Assembly (NCBI RefSeq): GCF_002874775.1
Contig: NZ_CP020991.1
Location: 1,865,225-1,929,224, forward strand
Length of the DNA stretch: 64,000 nt
Direction of reading: 5' to 3'
Origin: Monoglobus pectinilyticus
GTDB taxonomy: Bacteria > Bacillota > Clostridia > Monoglobales > Monoglobaceae
The notes beneath the pieces are model-generated. The model made no database searches. It was given only the letters and a program-made list of their open reading frames with translations, and was not told the origin of the DNA. Shown here in pieces: positions 24,470 to 35,700 of the stretch (position 1 is the first letter of the stretch; every line of letters starts with the position of its first letter). A program made the translations under genes and the position numbers.

Positions 24470-26416
24470 ATGAAAAGATTTGATTTCAGTATGAAACTGA
24501 TAGTTTTAGCGGTTTGTGCCGCCATTGCGGTTAACCTGTTCTATACACCGAAAACTGATATAGTTTCTGCTGAGGACACAGAGATGAGGGGAATTTGGGT
24601 GGCGTCGGTCGGAAATTTGGACTATCCGCAGTCGCCTACTGCTGATGCATGGCAGCTTAGAGTTCAAATGGACGAGGTTCTGGACAACTGTCAGGATATG
24701 GGGTTTAATACAGTATTTTTACAGGTAAGGCCGTCAGGAGACGCTCTTTATAAGTCGGATATATTTCCGTGGTCGCGTTATCTTACAGGAACACAGGGTA
24801 CGGCTCCGAGCGACGGGTTTGATCCTCTTGAATATGCTGTTAACGAGGCGCATAAGAGGGGAATGCAGCTGCATGCATGGATAAATCCATATCGAGTTAC
24901 CAACTCGTCTAATGATAATGGCAAATTGGCTGCAAATAATCCGGCTGTATTAAGACCTGACTTAGTGCTTACCGACAGTTCGGGCAAGATGTATTTGAAC
25001 CCGGGCGAAGCTGATTCTATCGACATTATACTTGAAGGAATCAGAGAGATTGTAAGAAATTATGATGTCGATGGAATTCACATGGACGATTATTTTTATC
25101 CGAGCAGCGGATTTGACGATTCTGCGGCCTATTTTAAGTATCAGGATGCATATCCAAACAAAGCGGACTGGCGCAGAAGTATGGTTACTACTTTAATCTC
25201 CTGTGCCCGTGACGCAGTAAAGGAAATTAAACCAAACTGTATGTTTGGAGTAAGTCCGAGCGGTATTTGGGCGAATGCCGGCGACACGCCGGGAGGCAGC
25301 AATACAAATGGAAGCAGTTCATATCATAGCTTGTATGCGGATACCAAACTGTGGGTTGAACGGGAATATCTTGATTATATAATGCCGCAGATATATTGGT
25401 ATAATGGCCAGCCAAACGCTGATTATAATACTTTAATAAATTGGTGGGCGGGTGTTTGCGCCCCGAAAAATGTTAAGCTTTATATTGGCGAAGCGGCTTA
25501 TAAGGCGGCTTCCGGTTCTGAAGCTGCTTGGAAAGGGCAGAATGGTATAAATGAGCTGTCCAACCAGGTTTCAATGTGCAGGCAGAGCCAGTATATAGGT
25601 GGTTACAGCATGTTTGAGTATTCTTCGTTTATGGGAAATTCAAATCTGTATAACCTTATAAAACAGCTTCATTCCACACCTGCCGCTGCTCCGACGCTGG
25701 GAGAAATTAATCAACCTAACCCTCAGCCTGAGGTAACTCAGGCACCTGAGGACAAGCCTTCCGAGCCAACTCAGGAGCCGGCTTCCGCTGACCCGACAAA
25801 CGCTCCGATTGCTGCTGATCCCACGAGCGCACCAACGAACGTTGGAGACGCCTCAAAGTTTACTGATATGGGTGAATATGGCTGGGCAATGCCGTATATT
25901 GAAGATCTTGTAAACCAGGGAATAGTTAAAGGTATAAGTGAGACAGAGTTCGGACCCGATATATTTATTTCCCGCGCCGACGCTACGGTTTTGTTATATA
26001 GAATATTAAAGGAATCAGATATAACTTTCACAGAAAACTTTGATGATGTATATCCTGATAAATACTATTATGATGAAATAGGACAAGCCAAAGCAACAGG
26101 GGTTGCATGGGGAATTGGAAATAATCTGTTTGATCCTGACGGAACTATGCAGAGGCAGGATATGGCTACACTTGCTTATAGAGTTTTGAAAGCCCGTCAA
26201 ATTTTGACGGCAATTCCGAACACGGCAAAGGCGCTTAATAATTATTGGGATTGGCGTGATATTGACTTTTACGCCAGAGACGCTATAGCGGCGTGTGTTG
26301 AAAACAACCTTATGGGAGGATACGGCGACGGAACTATCCGTCCAAAAGATGACGCTACAAGGATTGAGGTTGCTCTCTTTGTGCAGAGAATAAAAACTCT
26401 TATAGACAGCAAATAA
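24470..26416 (+). CDS. SLH-anchored GHL10-family (glycosyl-hydrolase-like 10) protein
   Basis: The start at 24470 is set by AGGAGG 8 nt upstream; the frame opens earlier at 24449 without a site. The 648-residue product has a signal sequence (hydrophobic about residues 10-26), a GHL10/YngK-type TIM-barrel domain (about 38-410: MRGIWVASVGNLDYP, NTVFLQVRPSGDALY, LHAWINPYRV, GIHMDDYFYP, YIMPQIYWYNG), a PT linker (about 415-460) and three SLH repeats (about 460-645). The HMDDYFYP block carries acidic residues typical of the family active site. The substrate is unknown; GHL10 proteins are suspected to act on peptidoglycan or other wall glycans. It should be displayed on the cell surface. Confidence 0.9.
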   Translation: MKRFDFSMKLIVLAVCAAIAVNLFYTPKTDIVSAEDTEMRGIWVASVGNLDYPQSPTADAWQLRVQMDEVLDNCQDMGFNTVFLQVRPSGDALYKSDIFPWSRYLTGTQGTAPSDGFDPLEYAVNEAHKRGMQLHAWINPYRVTNSSNDNGKLAANNPAVLRPDLVLTDSSGKMYLNPGEADSIDIILEGIREIVRNYDVDGIHMDDYFYPSSGFDDSAAYFKYQDAYPNKADWRRSMVTTLISCARDAVKEIKPNCMFGVSPSGIWANAGDTPGGSNTNGSSSYHSLYADTKLWVEREYLDYIMPQIYWYNGQPNADYNTLINWWAGVCAPKNVKLYIGEAAYKAASGSEAAWKGQNGINELSNQVSMCRQSQYIGGYSMFEYSSFMGNSNLYNLIKQLHSTPAAAPTLGEINQPNPQPEVTQAPEDKPSEPTQEPASADPTNAPIAADPTSAPTNVGDASKFTDMGEYGWAMPYIEDLVNQGIVKGISETEFGPDIFISRADATVLLYRILKESDITFTENFDDVYPDKYYYDEIGQAKATGVAWGIGNNLFDPDGTMQRQDMATLAYRVLKARQILTAIPNTAKALNNYWDWRDIDFYARDAIAACVENNLMGGYGDGTIRPKDDATRIEVALFVQRIKTLIDSK

Positions 26417-26432
26417 TAACAATAAAGTATAT

Positions 26433-26475
26433 AGCCGCGGAAACATGTTTCGTTTTCCGCGGCTTAAAATTTGTT
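26433..26475 (+). terminator. Terminator of the GHL10-SLH gene
   Basis: An 11-bp perfect stem (agccgcggaaa / tttccgcggct) with a 10-nt loop and a T-containing tail (TAAAATTTGTT), weaker than a pure T-run. Confidence 0.75.
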
Positions 26476-26588
26476 AAAAACCACAATAAAGACTATAAGA
26501 GACGAGCCAATTAAGATTGATGTAATAGGCAATTTTTACAAAAAAACATAAAGATGTCAGATACAACCTTATTTTTGTGCGATTTGAC

Positions 26589-26617
26589 TTGATAAAATTG
26601 GAATAATAAGGTACAAT
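26589..26617 (+). promoter_or_regulatory. Possible promoter of glgP
   Basis: TTGATA, 17-bp spacer, TACAAT. Confidence 0.5.
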
Positions 26618-26694
26618 AAATAATGGAGCTGTATTAGAAGGATGAATAATATTATAATAATACAGCGATTATATGCACAGGAGGGATTTTATTT

Positions 26695-29223
26695 ATGGCA
26701 AACAATACTTCTAAGGCAGAGACGCAAGATAAAACGGCAAAAAATGTTGCTGAGTATCATAGACAATTAAAACCCGGAACGCCCGAGTTTGATATGAAAA
26801 AGGACTTTATAAAGGATGAGATTACCGGTAAGGTGAAACGCTATTTTGGAAAAACAATAGCAAAAGCAGGCGACATGGAAGTCTACCGTGCTGCAGCGCT
26901 CACTATACGCGACGAGATAATGGAAAAGTGGGTAAGCTATCAGGAAAAATGTGAGAGAAAGCCGCAGAAAGAGCTTTACTATTTATCTTTTGAGTTTCTA
27001 ATGGGCAGAGCTATGGGAAACAATTTAATGAATATCATGGAGACGGAAGTTTATAAGAGCGCATTAAAAGAGCTGGGATTTTCGCTGGAAAATATTGAAG
27101 AGGTAGAGACTGACGCAGGCTTGGGTAACGGAGGACTGGGTCGTTTGGCGGCTTGTTTCCTTGATTCTCTCACCAATTTGGATTTGCCGGCCTTTGGCTG
27201 CGGTATAAGATATGAGTATGGACTGTTTAAGCAAAAGATAGTTGACGGATATCAGATCGAGATGCCTGACCCGTGGCTGCAGAGCGGAAATGTTTGGGAT
27301 ATAGCAAGACCTGAGGACACTAAAGAAGTTCATTTTAACGGCCGTATTATTGAAAAGTGGGAAGACGGCCATATGAAGTTTGAGCATGTTGATTATAATA
27401 CTGTCATAGCGGAACCGTATGATATGCCTATCACAGGATTTGATACAGACACGGTTAACACTTTAAGACTTTGGAAAGCCTGCTCGCCTGAGATTATGAA
27501 TATGACAGAGTTTAACAGAGGAGATTATGCTAAAGCCAATGAAAATAAAGATTTGGCTGAAGTTATTTCAAAAGTGCTTTATCCTGAGGACAATCATTAT
27601 GAAGGCAAGCTTTTGAGATTGAAGCAGCAGTATTTCTTTGTATCAGCCACAATCCAGTGGATAATATCCAAACATAAACAGAAGAATTTGTCTATGTTTG
27701 ATATTCCTGAGTATGTGCAGATTCATATAAACGATACGCATCCTACCATAGCTATACCTGAGCTTATGAGACTTCTGATGGATGAAGAAGGGATGTCGTG
27801 GGACGACGCGTGGAGTATAGTCGGCAGAACTTTCGCTTATACAAATCATACCATTCTGTGTGAAGCGCTTGAAAAATGGCCGATGGACATGGTGGATTCG
27901 CTGCTTCCGAGACTTGGTCAGATTATTCATGAGATAGACAGGCGGCAGAGAATCGCCCTGAACGAACGTTTCCCCGGTGACACAGGCAAGATTGAGTATA
28001 TGGCTGTAATTAGCAGAGGACAGGTAAGCATGGCGAATTTGTGCTTGACTGCCTGCCATAGTGTGAACGGCGTGGCGGCTTTGCATACTGAAATCCTAAA
28101 GAAAGAAACTTTCAAGGATTATTATAGCATTTATCCGTATAAGTTTAAGAACATGACTAACGGAGTTACATTCAGAAGATGGCTGTATAAGGCGAACCCT
28201 GAGCTTTCTTCGCTTATTTGTGAAGCGATAGGTGACGGCTGGGTGAAAGATTATACACAGCTGGAAAATCTGCTTCCGTTTGCTGATGACAAAGCGTTCA
28301 GAGATAAATTTGCAAAGATTAAGCTTAATAATAAGGAGAAACTTGCAAAATATATACTGGATCATAATGGTATAACTGTAGATCCTGCATCTTTATTTGA
28401 TGTTCAGATAAAGAGACTGCATGAATATAAAAGACAGCTGCTCAAAGCCTTTCATATAATATATAGGTATAAATCTATTACTGAAACACCTGAAAATGCA
28501 AATAAGATGCCCGAGACATTTATATTTGCTGCAAAGGCAGCACCGGGCTATCATATGGCAAAACTGATAATCAAGTTTATTAATAATATAGCTAAGGTTG
28601 TTAATAATGACCCCATGACAAAGGATATTTTAAAAGTTGTATTTATTGAAAATTACAGCGTATCTATTGCTGAAAAGATTGTTGCAGCTGCTAACTTGAG
28701 CGAGCAAATTTCAACAGCCAGCAAGGAAGCTTCAGGAACAGGAAATATGAAGCTTATGCTGAACGGCGCTTTGACAATAGGAACAATGGACGGTGCAAAC
28801 GTTGAAATACGGGAGCAGGTCGGCGATGATAATATATTCATTTTTGGAATGCAGTCAGATGAAGTTTTAGGGCTATATTCGACAAACCGCTCGCCGAGCC
28901 CTGAATTGTATGCTACAAATATGGGGATTAAGAGCATTGTCGACACACTGATAGACGGGACGTTCTCCGGAGACGAGCATAATCTGTTTTATGATATATA
29001 TAGGTCTTTGGTTCAGGGAAATAACGGCAGTTTTGCAGACCCATATTTGCTTTTGCCTGATTTTGAATCGTATGTTCACACTTGCCAGCAGGCAAATAGT
29101 TTATATAAAGATAATCAGGATGAATGGAACAGAAAAGCTGTAATAAACACGGCAAAAGCCGGATTCTTCAGCAGTGACAGGACAATTGAAAGTTATAATA
29201 AAGAAATTTGGCATTTGAGATAA
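26695..29223 (+). CDS. glgP: Glycogen/starch/alpha-glucan phosphorylase
   Basis: 842 residues, family length. It releases glucose-1-phosphate from alpha-1,4-glucans using PLP. The PLP lysine is Lys686 in EASGTGNMK; other conserved blocks are GLGNGGLGRLAACFLDS, HINDTHPTIAIPE, FDVQIKRLHEYKRQLLK and GTMDGANVEI. The N-terminal 35 residues are a variable polar extension. The product is cytosolic. It stands alone with AGGAGGG before the start and a terminator after, so it may be controlled independently of a glg operon, none of which lies here. Confidence 0.96.
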   Translation: MANNTSKAETQDKTAKNVAEYHRQLKPGTPEFDMKKDFIKDEITGKVKRYFGKTIAKAGDMEVYRAAALTIRDEIMEKWVSYQEKCERKPQKELYYLSFEFLMGRAMGNNLMNIMETEVYKSALKELGFSLENIEEVETDAGLGNGGLGRLAACFLDSLTNLDLPAFGCGIRYEYGLFKQKIVDGYQIEMPDPWLQSGNVWDIARPEDTKEVHFNGRIIEKWEDGHMKFEHVDYNTVIAEPYDMPITGFDTDTVNTLRLWKACSPEIMNMTEFNRGDYAKANENKDLAEVISKVLYPEDNHYEGKLLRLKQQYFFVSATIQWIISKHKQKNLSMFDIPEYVQIHINDTHPTIAIPELMRLLMDEEGMSWDDAWSIVGRTFAYTNHTILCEALEKWPMDMVDSLLPRLGQIIHEIDRRQRIALNERFPGDTGKIEYMAVISRGQVSMANLCLTACHSVNGVAALHTEILKKETFKDYYSIYPYKFKNMTNGVTFRRWLYKANPELSSLICEAIGDGWVKDYTQLENLLPFADDKAFRDKFAKIKLNNKEKLAKYILDHNGITVDPASLFDVQIKRLHEYKRQLLKAFHIIYRYKSITETPENANKMPETFIFAAKAAPGYHMAKLIIKFINNIAKVVNNDPMTKDILKVVFIENYSVSIAEKIVAAANLSEQISTASKEASGTGNMKLMLNGALTIGTMDGANVEIREQVGDDNIFIFGMQSDEVLGLYSTNRSPSPELYATNMGIKSIVDTLIDGTFSGDEHNLFYDIYRSLVQGNNGSFADPYLLLPDFESYVHTCQQANSLYKDNQDEWNRKAVINTAKAGFFSSDRTIESYNKEIWHLR

Positions 29224-29236
29224 AAATAAATAATTA

Positions 29237-29265
29237 AGCCCATGGCATTTGTCATGGGCTTTTGT
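29237..29265 (+). terminator. Terminator of glgP
   Basis: An 8-bp perfect stem (agcccatg / catgggct) with TTTTGTTT after it. Confidence 0.88.
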
Positions 29266-29557
29266 TTAATATATAAAGAAAAGTGATCTTTGCTGATATT
29301 ATGCAGTTTGCCTTAGTAGTTAATTAGTTTATTTTGTATTAGTGAATTTAACACTTATAGAAGTTAATATATAAGTGAATTTTTTTCACATATATTTAAT
29401 ATAAATATTACACCGCAACGTTTTGCGAACTAATATATATTTATTTTTGTTTTTTATTTTATATTCCAATAAAAAGCGTAATATTTATATATTTATTATA
29501 TTATCATTTATTTATCAAAAATATATGTTCGAAATAAAAATTGTTAATAATTTAGCC

Positions 29558-29595
29558 ACAAAAGTATTGCGCTTTTGTTACAAATATGCTATAAT
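29558..29595 (+). promoter_or_regulatory. Promoter of the giant surface-protein gene, with palindrome
   Basis: TTGCGC (29567-29572), 17-bp spacer, TATAAT (29590-29595). Arms acaaaag (29558-29564) and cttttgt (29572-29578) form an inverted repeat around the -35. The transcript would have a leader of about 165 nt, as often seen for abundant S-layer messages. The rest of the 29266-29766 gap is AT-rich with nothing else recognisable. Confidence 0.6.
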
Positions 29596-29766
29596 GTAAA
29601 CATTAAATGTATTATATTTACAGCATATTTGAGTTACGGTACATATATATTGTGTATCGGTTGTTGTGTTTATGTTTTTAGATACAACAGGTAGTAATTA
29701 CATATGTAAAAAAAATTAAATATATAGGAATTTTATATTCCAAAAAACACAAGGAGGGGTTTTTTA

Positions 29767-32700
29767 ATGAGAACCTTTAAGAGAAGTTTGGCCTTAGTAT
29801 TGGCCATCGCTATGGTTTTGACCACCTTTGGTATGACCGTTGTTTCAGCGGCTCAGTACAATGATACTGAAGGTCATTGGGCTGAGAGTTATATCAACAC
29901 TTGGTCTGGCTATGGCGTAATCCAGGGCGACGGCGGTTATTTCAGACCTGACGACGCTATTACGCGTGCAGAAGTTGCACAGGTAACCGATAATGTTATC
30001 AGTTATGAAAAAATTGCTGATAATATGTTCACAGACGTATCAACTACAGACTGGTTTGCTGACGCAGTATTAAAGCTGGTTGCCGCTGGTACTCTCACAG
30101 GTAACGGGGACGGAACGATGACTCCGAATAACTACATGACCCGTGAAGAGGCTATGACAATGCTTGCGCGTGCGTATGGTCTTACAGTTGAGAATACTCA
30201 GGCAGGCATTACCCAGTATGCTGACTATCAGAACATTTCTGACTACGCTACAGGTTATGTTGGAGCTATGACCGCTGCCGGATATGTAGGCGGATATGAA
30301 GACGGAACAATTCGTCCTAAGGATTATATCTCCAGAGCAGAGTTCGTTAAGATTATTGATAATATGATTAAGCTTTACATAACAGAGCCTGGTTCATACG
30401 GTCCAGAATATGTTGGCGGTATAGTTATGATAAAGACAGGCGGCGTTACCCTTAACGGAATCGTTGCAGGCGGCGTTGTTGTATCACCTCAGGTGAGCGG
30501 CGATGTTACTATAACAGGTTCACAGATTTCAGGGGATATCGTTAATCTCTCTGAAAAAGCAAACGTTACATCAAACACAGGTAATGTTACAAACCCAAGC
30601 GCAACCACAAAGCCTAACAATATTGTTATAGGCGGCGGTGGCAGCGGCGGTGGCGGTAACGGCGGCGGACCCGCATCACTTACTGTTAAATTCCACTATG
30701 GTGAAAATTACGGAACTGTTAAGACTAGAAGTGTAACAAAAGGCAAGAAGTTGTCAGAAAGTTCTGTTCCTACACCGACCGAAAGCAATTGGGACGGTCT
30801 TTGGTACACATCTAAGTCAGCAGCAGAGAAATGCAGCGGTACTACATTCGATCCGACTGTTTCAGCTGTTAACAAGAATTATGATTTGTATGCAGGACAT
30901 ATTAATAACTATGATCTGAAAGACGTGGAAATAGCTGTTGATAATAAGACTGATTATGTCAACGTTTATGTTGGAGATGTTTTAACAGCTACGAATCTTG
31001 CTCCGGCAGCTGCTAAGAATTATGTATCATATCAATGGTACAGAACAAAAGAAAGCAATGGAACAGGAGACAAGATTTCCGGAGCAACAAAGAGCACATA
31101 TACAGCTGTAGAAGCCGATAAGGGCATGTATCTAAAAGTTGTAGTTACAGGTGATGGAACAAACTATAATGGAACTGTGTCTGATGTTTCAACTATAGTT
31201 TTGGCAAAAGACGCTCCTTCTATCTATCCTGAAAAGACAACAGCAGCATTTGGAAATGACGCAGCAACAACTGTAACTCTGACAGAAGGTCAGACAATTA
31301 CTGGAGTTAAGACTGAGAGCGGAGAAATGCTTACAGCTGATCAGTATACTTTTGATGCTGAAACAGGAAAACTCACAATCTCAAAGGATTATCTTGCAGG
31401 ATTGACAGACGGACAAAATGTATTCACAATTGTAGTATCTGATGATGCTGCTTATAATGTAACATTTGTTGTTACAACAACAGGCGGCCCTACAGAAGGA
31501 CCGGTTCCTACAGAAGAGCCTGAGCCGACAGCAACACCGGTAACACCGGATAAGCCGACAGCAACACCGGTAACACCGGATAAACCAACAGCAACACCGG
31601 TAACACCGGATAAGCCGACAGCAACACCGGTAACACCGGATAAGCCAACAGCAACACCGGTAACGCCGGATAAGCCAACAGCAACACCGGTAACACCGGA
31701 TAAGCCGACAGCAACACCGGTAACACCGGATGAGCCGACAGCAACACCATTACCAACAGCAACCGTAGCACCGATTCAGAAGTATGTAGCAACGGTTAAC
31801 GTAACAGGTGGTAAAGCTGTACTTAAGGATGCGAACGGAAATACTTATCCTTTAGTAGAAGTTTCTAATCCTACAGAAGAACCTGTTCCGACAGCAACAG
31901 CTTCAACAGAGGAGCCAACAGAAGCCCCGGCAACAGCAAAACCGACAATGCCGCCGCTTACAGAGATTACAGAAAGCTACACATTTATAGCAGATGATTT
32001 CAATTCAGCAGGAACTTTGCCGATCAGCGAAGGTACAATGCTTGATAACGGAAAAGTATATTCACCAGCTGGAAACAATGCTGCGACAAACAAGAAATCT
32101 TCAGAAATTAATGGAGCTAGTCATCTTAATTCAATGCGTCTGAAGGGCGCTCAGAACTCATTGGTATTTAAAACAGCCGTTGACGTTGCGGTAACTGTAT
32201 ATGGAAATGCTCATGATTCCAGAGTATATGCAGCAGGCACAACAAACGGCGGAGTTGAATTGGGTAAAGGCCAAACAGGAAGCGGAGTATTTACATTTAA
32301 TGCAAGTGCTGGAACCACTGTATATTTGACAGCTGTTAACGACGCTGACAATTCGGGCGGAGACTTGTTTATAGCAGGATTTACTGTAGAACCTACAGCC
32401 AATGCAGCGGCTGAAGATGGTGCGGTTCAATATTTAATCCCGGAAGGCGATGTAGTAACAGTAGACGCAACACCTGATACAGCAGGTTTGTATCCGATAG
32501 TAACAGTTAAGGGTGCAGACGGACAGGACATCGCGGTAAGCGATAACAAGTTCACAATGCCGGGACAGAATGTAACAACGGAAGTAACATTCGGTGACGC
32601 ACCGGCAACAGCAACACCGGCTCCAACAGCTACTGTTTCACCGGAACCGACAGCCACAGCAACAGTTGCTCCTCCGACAGCTACACCTGTATTCCCAAGC

Positions 32701-35700
32701 TATGCTAACTGGAATATCGGTCAAGCAAAAATCGATACCACAGATGGCGCGGCAGCAGAAGTAGTATATCCTGCTGAAGGCGGAAAAGCAGCTATCGAAG
32801 TAACGAGCAGAAATATTTACACAACTTTGGATCAGGAAGTCTCAGCAGGTCAGGCTAATGTTTCATTAGATGTATATATTGACCCGGCAGTTCCAAAGAA
32901 CTTTAGAATTTATTTAGAGAGCGGAACAGAGAACTATCAGAATCCTAATGGTGAATATGTATTTGCAGAAGTAGCAAATAACAACAATTCATCTGTAAAT
33001 TATGGACCTAATCCGGCAGAAGAAAATAAGCTGTTTGATTATAGTCAAATGACAGCCGGCTGGTATAAGTTTAATATCACTCTCGACTATGAAGGAACAG
33101 ACTTTATTACTTTAGAAGTTACAGCTCCGGATGGCACAGTGGCAGGCACAGCAAAGATGGGCGCAATTGCAGGTAAGTCTACAGCTTTAAGACAGGTTCG
33201 TCTTATTCAGACAGCTGCAGCCGCACAATTTGCAGATATGGCTATAACCGTATCAGGTCAGCCGACAGCTACCCCGGCTCCTTCTACACCAAGTCCGACA
33301 GCGGTTCCGGTATCTTCAATAGTAGTTCCTGCTAATGATTTGACTTTAGACGGCGGGGCAGTGCTTAGCGATAACGCTGGTCAAAATTATACATGGACTG
33401 AAAAAGCAACAGATGAGATGAAATCAACATTTGGCGATCCAATCGATAGCGTTAACACAGCAAAGTTTGCTTTAATGAACGGCGATGGAAGAAATGTATC
33501 TAAGACAATCAATATTCCGGCTGACGGCGAATATAAGCTGATGGTTATGAGTATTGAATATAATAACAGATACTTTACAGCGAGTGTTGATAATGGCGCT
33601 GCAATTGAACCCGAGAGTCAAACTCCAGGTAAGATGGCAACAAATAATGCAGGTGGAAGCAATGTTGATTTGACTGTGACAGAATATAATTTAGGCACTT
33701 TAACAAATGGAGAACATACAGTTAAGGTAATATCTGCAGCTAATAACAGCAGAAATATTTTGGCTATAGCTGTAGTTCCGGTTGCTGCACCGGCAACACC
33801 TGATCCGTCAGCAACACCAGAACCAAATAAGTATATTGCAACAGTTAACGTAACAGGCGGAACAGCTGTTCTTAAGGATGCAGAAGGAAATGTTTATCCT
33901 ACATATGCACCTGAAGCTACAGTAGCGCCAACCATAGAACCTTCAGCAGAGCCGTCAGATGCTCCTACAGCGGAACCGTCAGACGCTCCAACAGATGAGC
34001 CTGCTGCTACAGCAACAACAGCTCCTGTTACACCTGTAACATATAAATATACATCAACCTCAGAAATTAAGGGTGGAAATTTGTGCGAAGGCGATACATG
34101 CACATTTGTTGATGAAGCAAGTGAAGAGATTAGAACTTTGTTTGCGGATGGAAGCGATGCTGCTAAAGTAGCTCCTGCATTAACAGCTAACTATAAGAAT
34201 TATGTAGGTGGAACAGGCAGTAAGGCATCACAGCCATACATTGAAGGAATAAACTTAGAGCCGGGTACGTACAACGTTTATTATTTGGGCTATAACAACG
34301 AAGTTGCAATTGATGCTACTATTGGAGACATAAGTTTCTCAATCCCTGCAGCCAGCGGAGTTGCGGTAGCTAGGGAAGATAATAATGCATCTCGTGTATT
34401 AAAGGCATATAAGTTTACATTTACTGCAGAAACAGCTTTAACAAACGCTACATTAAAATTTAACACAACAGAACAATGGTTGCCGGATATATTCTCAGTT
34501 ATTTTGACAAATACAACAGTTGCAGCTAACGCTGCTGGTGTTGATGGTGCAGTTCAATATCTGATTCCGGAAGGCGATGTAGTAACAGTTGACGCAACAG
34601 CTGAAACTGCCGGTCAGGTTGCATCAGTTACAGTAACGGGTGCAGACGGACAGGACGTTAAAGTTGAGAATAACAAGTTCACAATGCCAGGACAGAATGT
34701 AACAGCAGACATAACATTTGCTGAAGCACCTGCAACAGCAACACCGGAAGCAACAGCAGCTCCTACAGCTAAACCTGCGGAAGTTATGATTGCCGGTGAT
34801 ATGACTCTCAACGGCAGCGCAAAAGTTTATAATGACGCACCAAAAGAGCCGACAGCTGCTTACACTGAGGAATATTCGAATATCTTTGGTGAAAACTTCT
34901 CTAAGGCTGGAACAAGCAAAGTTGGATTCCTTGGTTCAAACTTTGGCGGATATGTAACAAAGAATTACACAATCGATGAGACCGGATCATATAAAGCATA
35001 TATTATGGTATCATATGCACAGAGCAATAACCAGTTTGCGTTAAGCAAGGATGGTACACAGGTTGTTCAGGGAACATTGGTTGACAAGAGTGAAAAGGTA
35101 GGAACAAACGGTCAGGATTTGTTTATCTATACATATGATATAGATAACTTAGAAGCCGGAACATATGAATTTAAGTACTATTCAGAACTTGGTCAGTGTT
35201 CAGACTTCGTAGCTGCTGCTATAGTTGCCGCTGAAGCACCTGCAACAGCAACACCTGCACCTGCAACAGAAACACCGGCTCCAGCTACAGCAACACCTGA
35301 AGCTACAGAAGCGCCGACACCGGACCCATCAGCTACACCTAGTGTAAGATATACATATACAAAGGGTGCAACAACAAACGGTTCATTTGACGTTCAGAAT
35401 GTATCTCATCCGGAGTTAGTTACAAAAACAGCTGACACAGCTAATAAAGTTAAGTGGACAGCAAAAAATGACCTAGCAAAATTTGAGAATATAGTAGATC
35501 CTGAGCCAATTACCGTAGGTGATATTACAATTGATCCTCTTAATAATGCTACAGGCGGAGCGTCAGATTTCTGGAAGCATAACACAGATACAGTTGACGG
35601 TATCAGCGGAAATGGTAATCCTCGTCCGTCTTCGTTGACTGGTACTCCTTCAGATAAGGACTTGCCGACAAATGGAACAGTTTTAAAACTTACATCTGCA

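Noticed and set aside
21242-26416. Dockerin modules in the secreted enzymes
   Set aside because: I looked for the duplicated calcium-loop pattern DxNxDG in the protease, the GHL10 protein and the beta-helix protein and did not find a convincing pair.
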